From 2-01-FULL-40-42 sp964349415 (GTDB lineage: Bacteria; Patescibacteriota; Microgenomatia; UBA1406; GWC2-37-13): a stretch of DNA of 6,304 nucleotides. The DNA lies in assembly GCA_964349415.1 (NCBI GenBank), contig CAYGGJ010000045.1, positions 1 to 6,304 on the forward strand, given 5' to 3'. The translations under genes and the position numbers were made by a program. Position 1 is the first letter of the stretch. Each line of letters begins with the position of its first letter. Shown here one piece after another: positions 5,802 to 6,304 of the stretch. Under the pieces are notes generated by a model. That model was not told where the DNA came from and did no database searches. It saw only the letters and a list, made by a program, of their open reading frames with translations.

Positions 5802-6304
5802 CAGGCTTCAGTAATTCCATTATTTTACGTAATTCTTCTGAGGTTTTTATCAGGTCTCCATCTATTTCAAGAATAAGTTTTCCTTTGGTGCGGCTTTGGA
5901 TAATTTTTACCTTTCGCTCCCCCGCATTCATAGAAGATAAGAAATCATCTATTTCTTTTTTTTCCAGTCTGCTCCCTCCGCTTTTGACACTATAAAGTTT
6001 TTCTCTTACCAACTCCTCTGTTTGCAAAGAAGTGAGATTTTCCGACAAAATTTTTTCGTAAAGTGAGATCATCTCTTTTTCATCATGAAGTCTTGAGAGA
6101 ATAAAAAGGTGGCTGAGTGTTGTAAGTTGAGAATAGTACCCGTCCACTATTAGCGGAGGAAGTTTTAAGAGCCTTAAGATATGACTAACGTAAGAGGGTT
6201 TTAATTTTATCTTCGCACTTAAGACGCGGAGCGTAACTTGCTTGTCTAGTTTTATGGAGTATATGAGCTTTGCCTTTGTAAAAGGGTCTTCTTCGTTTTG
6301 AATT
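5776..6304 (-). CDS. parB: ParB/Spo0J-like partition protein, C-terminal part (cut by right edge)
   Basis: The frame is open from the right edge to a TAA at 5778-5776, giving 175 visible residues; the true start lies outside. A GTG at 6147-6145 is only an internal valine, because coding similarity continues upstream of it. Visible residues about 2-23 (QNEEDPFTKAKLIYSI and after) fit the segment that follows the ParB arginine/CTP-binding box. Residues 24-50 form the helix-turn-helix, ending in SYVSHILRLLKLPP, the characteristic ParB recognition region. Residues about 60-105 carry the LTTLSH...LTSLQTEELV pattern of the next helical domain. A basic-acidic linker and a C-terminal beta-helix segment (KGKLILEIDG then SEELRKIMELL) look like a dimerisation module. 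ParB binds parS sites and loads partition complexes for chromosome or plasmid segregation. The N-terminal CTPase domain and any parA partner are not visible. A Noc-like or plasmid paralogue is possible. Confidence 0.8.
   Translation of the reverse strand, partial: IQNEEDPFTKAKLIYSIKLDKQVTLRVLSAKIKLKPSYVSHILRLLKLPPLIVDGYYSQLTTLSHLFILSRLHDEKEMISLYEKILSENLTSLQTEELVREKLYSVKSGGSRLEKKEIDDFLSSMNAGERKVKIIQSRTKGKLILEIDGDLIKTSEELRKIMELLKPVKYGDTQK

Noticed and set aside
6145..6147. GTG as start codon of a separate 123-residue protein
   Set aside because: The same frame continues open to the window edge, and the upstream residues form the ParB helix-turn-helix, so this is an internal valine of a longer protein.

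Overview
The window looks like a piece of an AT-rich bacterial chromosome, most plausibly from the Candidate Phyla Radiation (Patescibacteria, Microgenomates-like). This is inference from protein style: a short single-anchor signal peptidase, compact glycosyltransferases, almost no Shine-Dalgarno sequences and very tight gene packing. TGA is used as a stop by three genes, so the UGA=Gly code of Gracilibacteria/Absconditabacteria does not apply. No phylogenetic test was possible here.

Left and centre (1-5140, all minus strand, so read from right to left): a tRNA-Val(CAC) gene lies 15 nt upstream of a five-gene polysaccharide operon. In transcription order the genes are: (1) a fused family-2 glycosyltransferase plus Wzx-type flippase; (2) a GT4 glycosyltransferase; (3) a second GT4 glycosyltransferase; (4) a GT2 glycosyltransferase of the WaaE/KdtX type; (5) the N-terminus of a multi-membrane-span protein resembling O-antigen ligases/polymerases, cut by the left edge. 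Junctions are a 17-nt overlap, 0 nt, a 35-nt overlap and 1 nt, so the genes are almost certainly co-transcribed and translationally coupled. Together they could build an oligosaccharide on a lipid carrier, flip it across the membrane, and polymerise or transfer it. The initiating sugar-phosphate transferase and sugar-nucleotide synthesis genes are not in view.

Right part: a 64-bp divergent intergenic region (5141-5204) carries a perfect TATAAT for the tRNA/operon direction, a plausible -35/-10 pair for the plus-strand gene, a 12-bp direct repeat and a small palindrome. The plus-strand gene is lepB (signal peptidase I, 5205-5801). It converges with, and overlaps by 26 bp, the 3' end of a minus-strand ParB/Spo0J-like gene that runs off the right edge.

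No stretch longer than 300 bases lacks a gene. I saw no insertion sequence, CRISPR array, rRNA or convincing terminator. The most notable features are the GT2-flippase fusion, its loss of the usual GT2 nucleotide-binding loop, and the tRNA acting as the apparent 5' leader of a polysaccharide operon.
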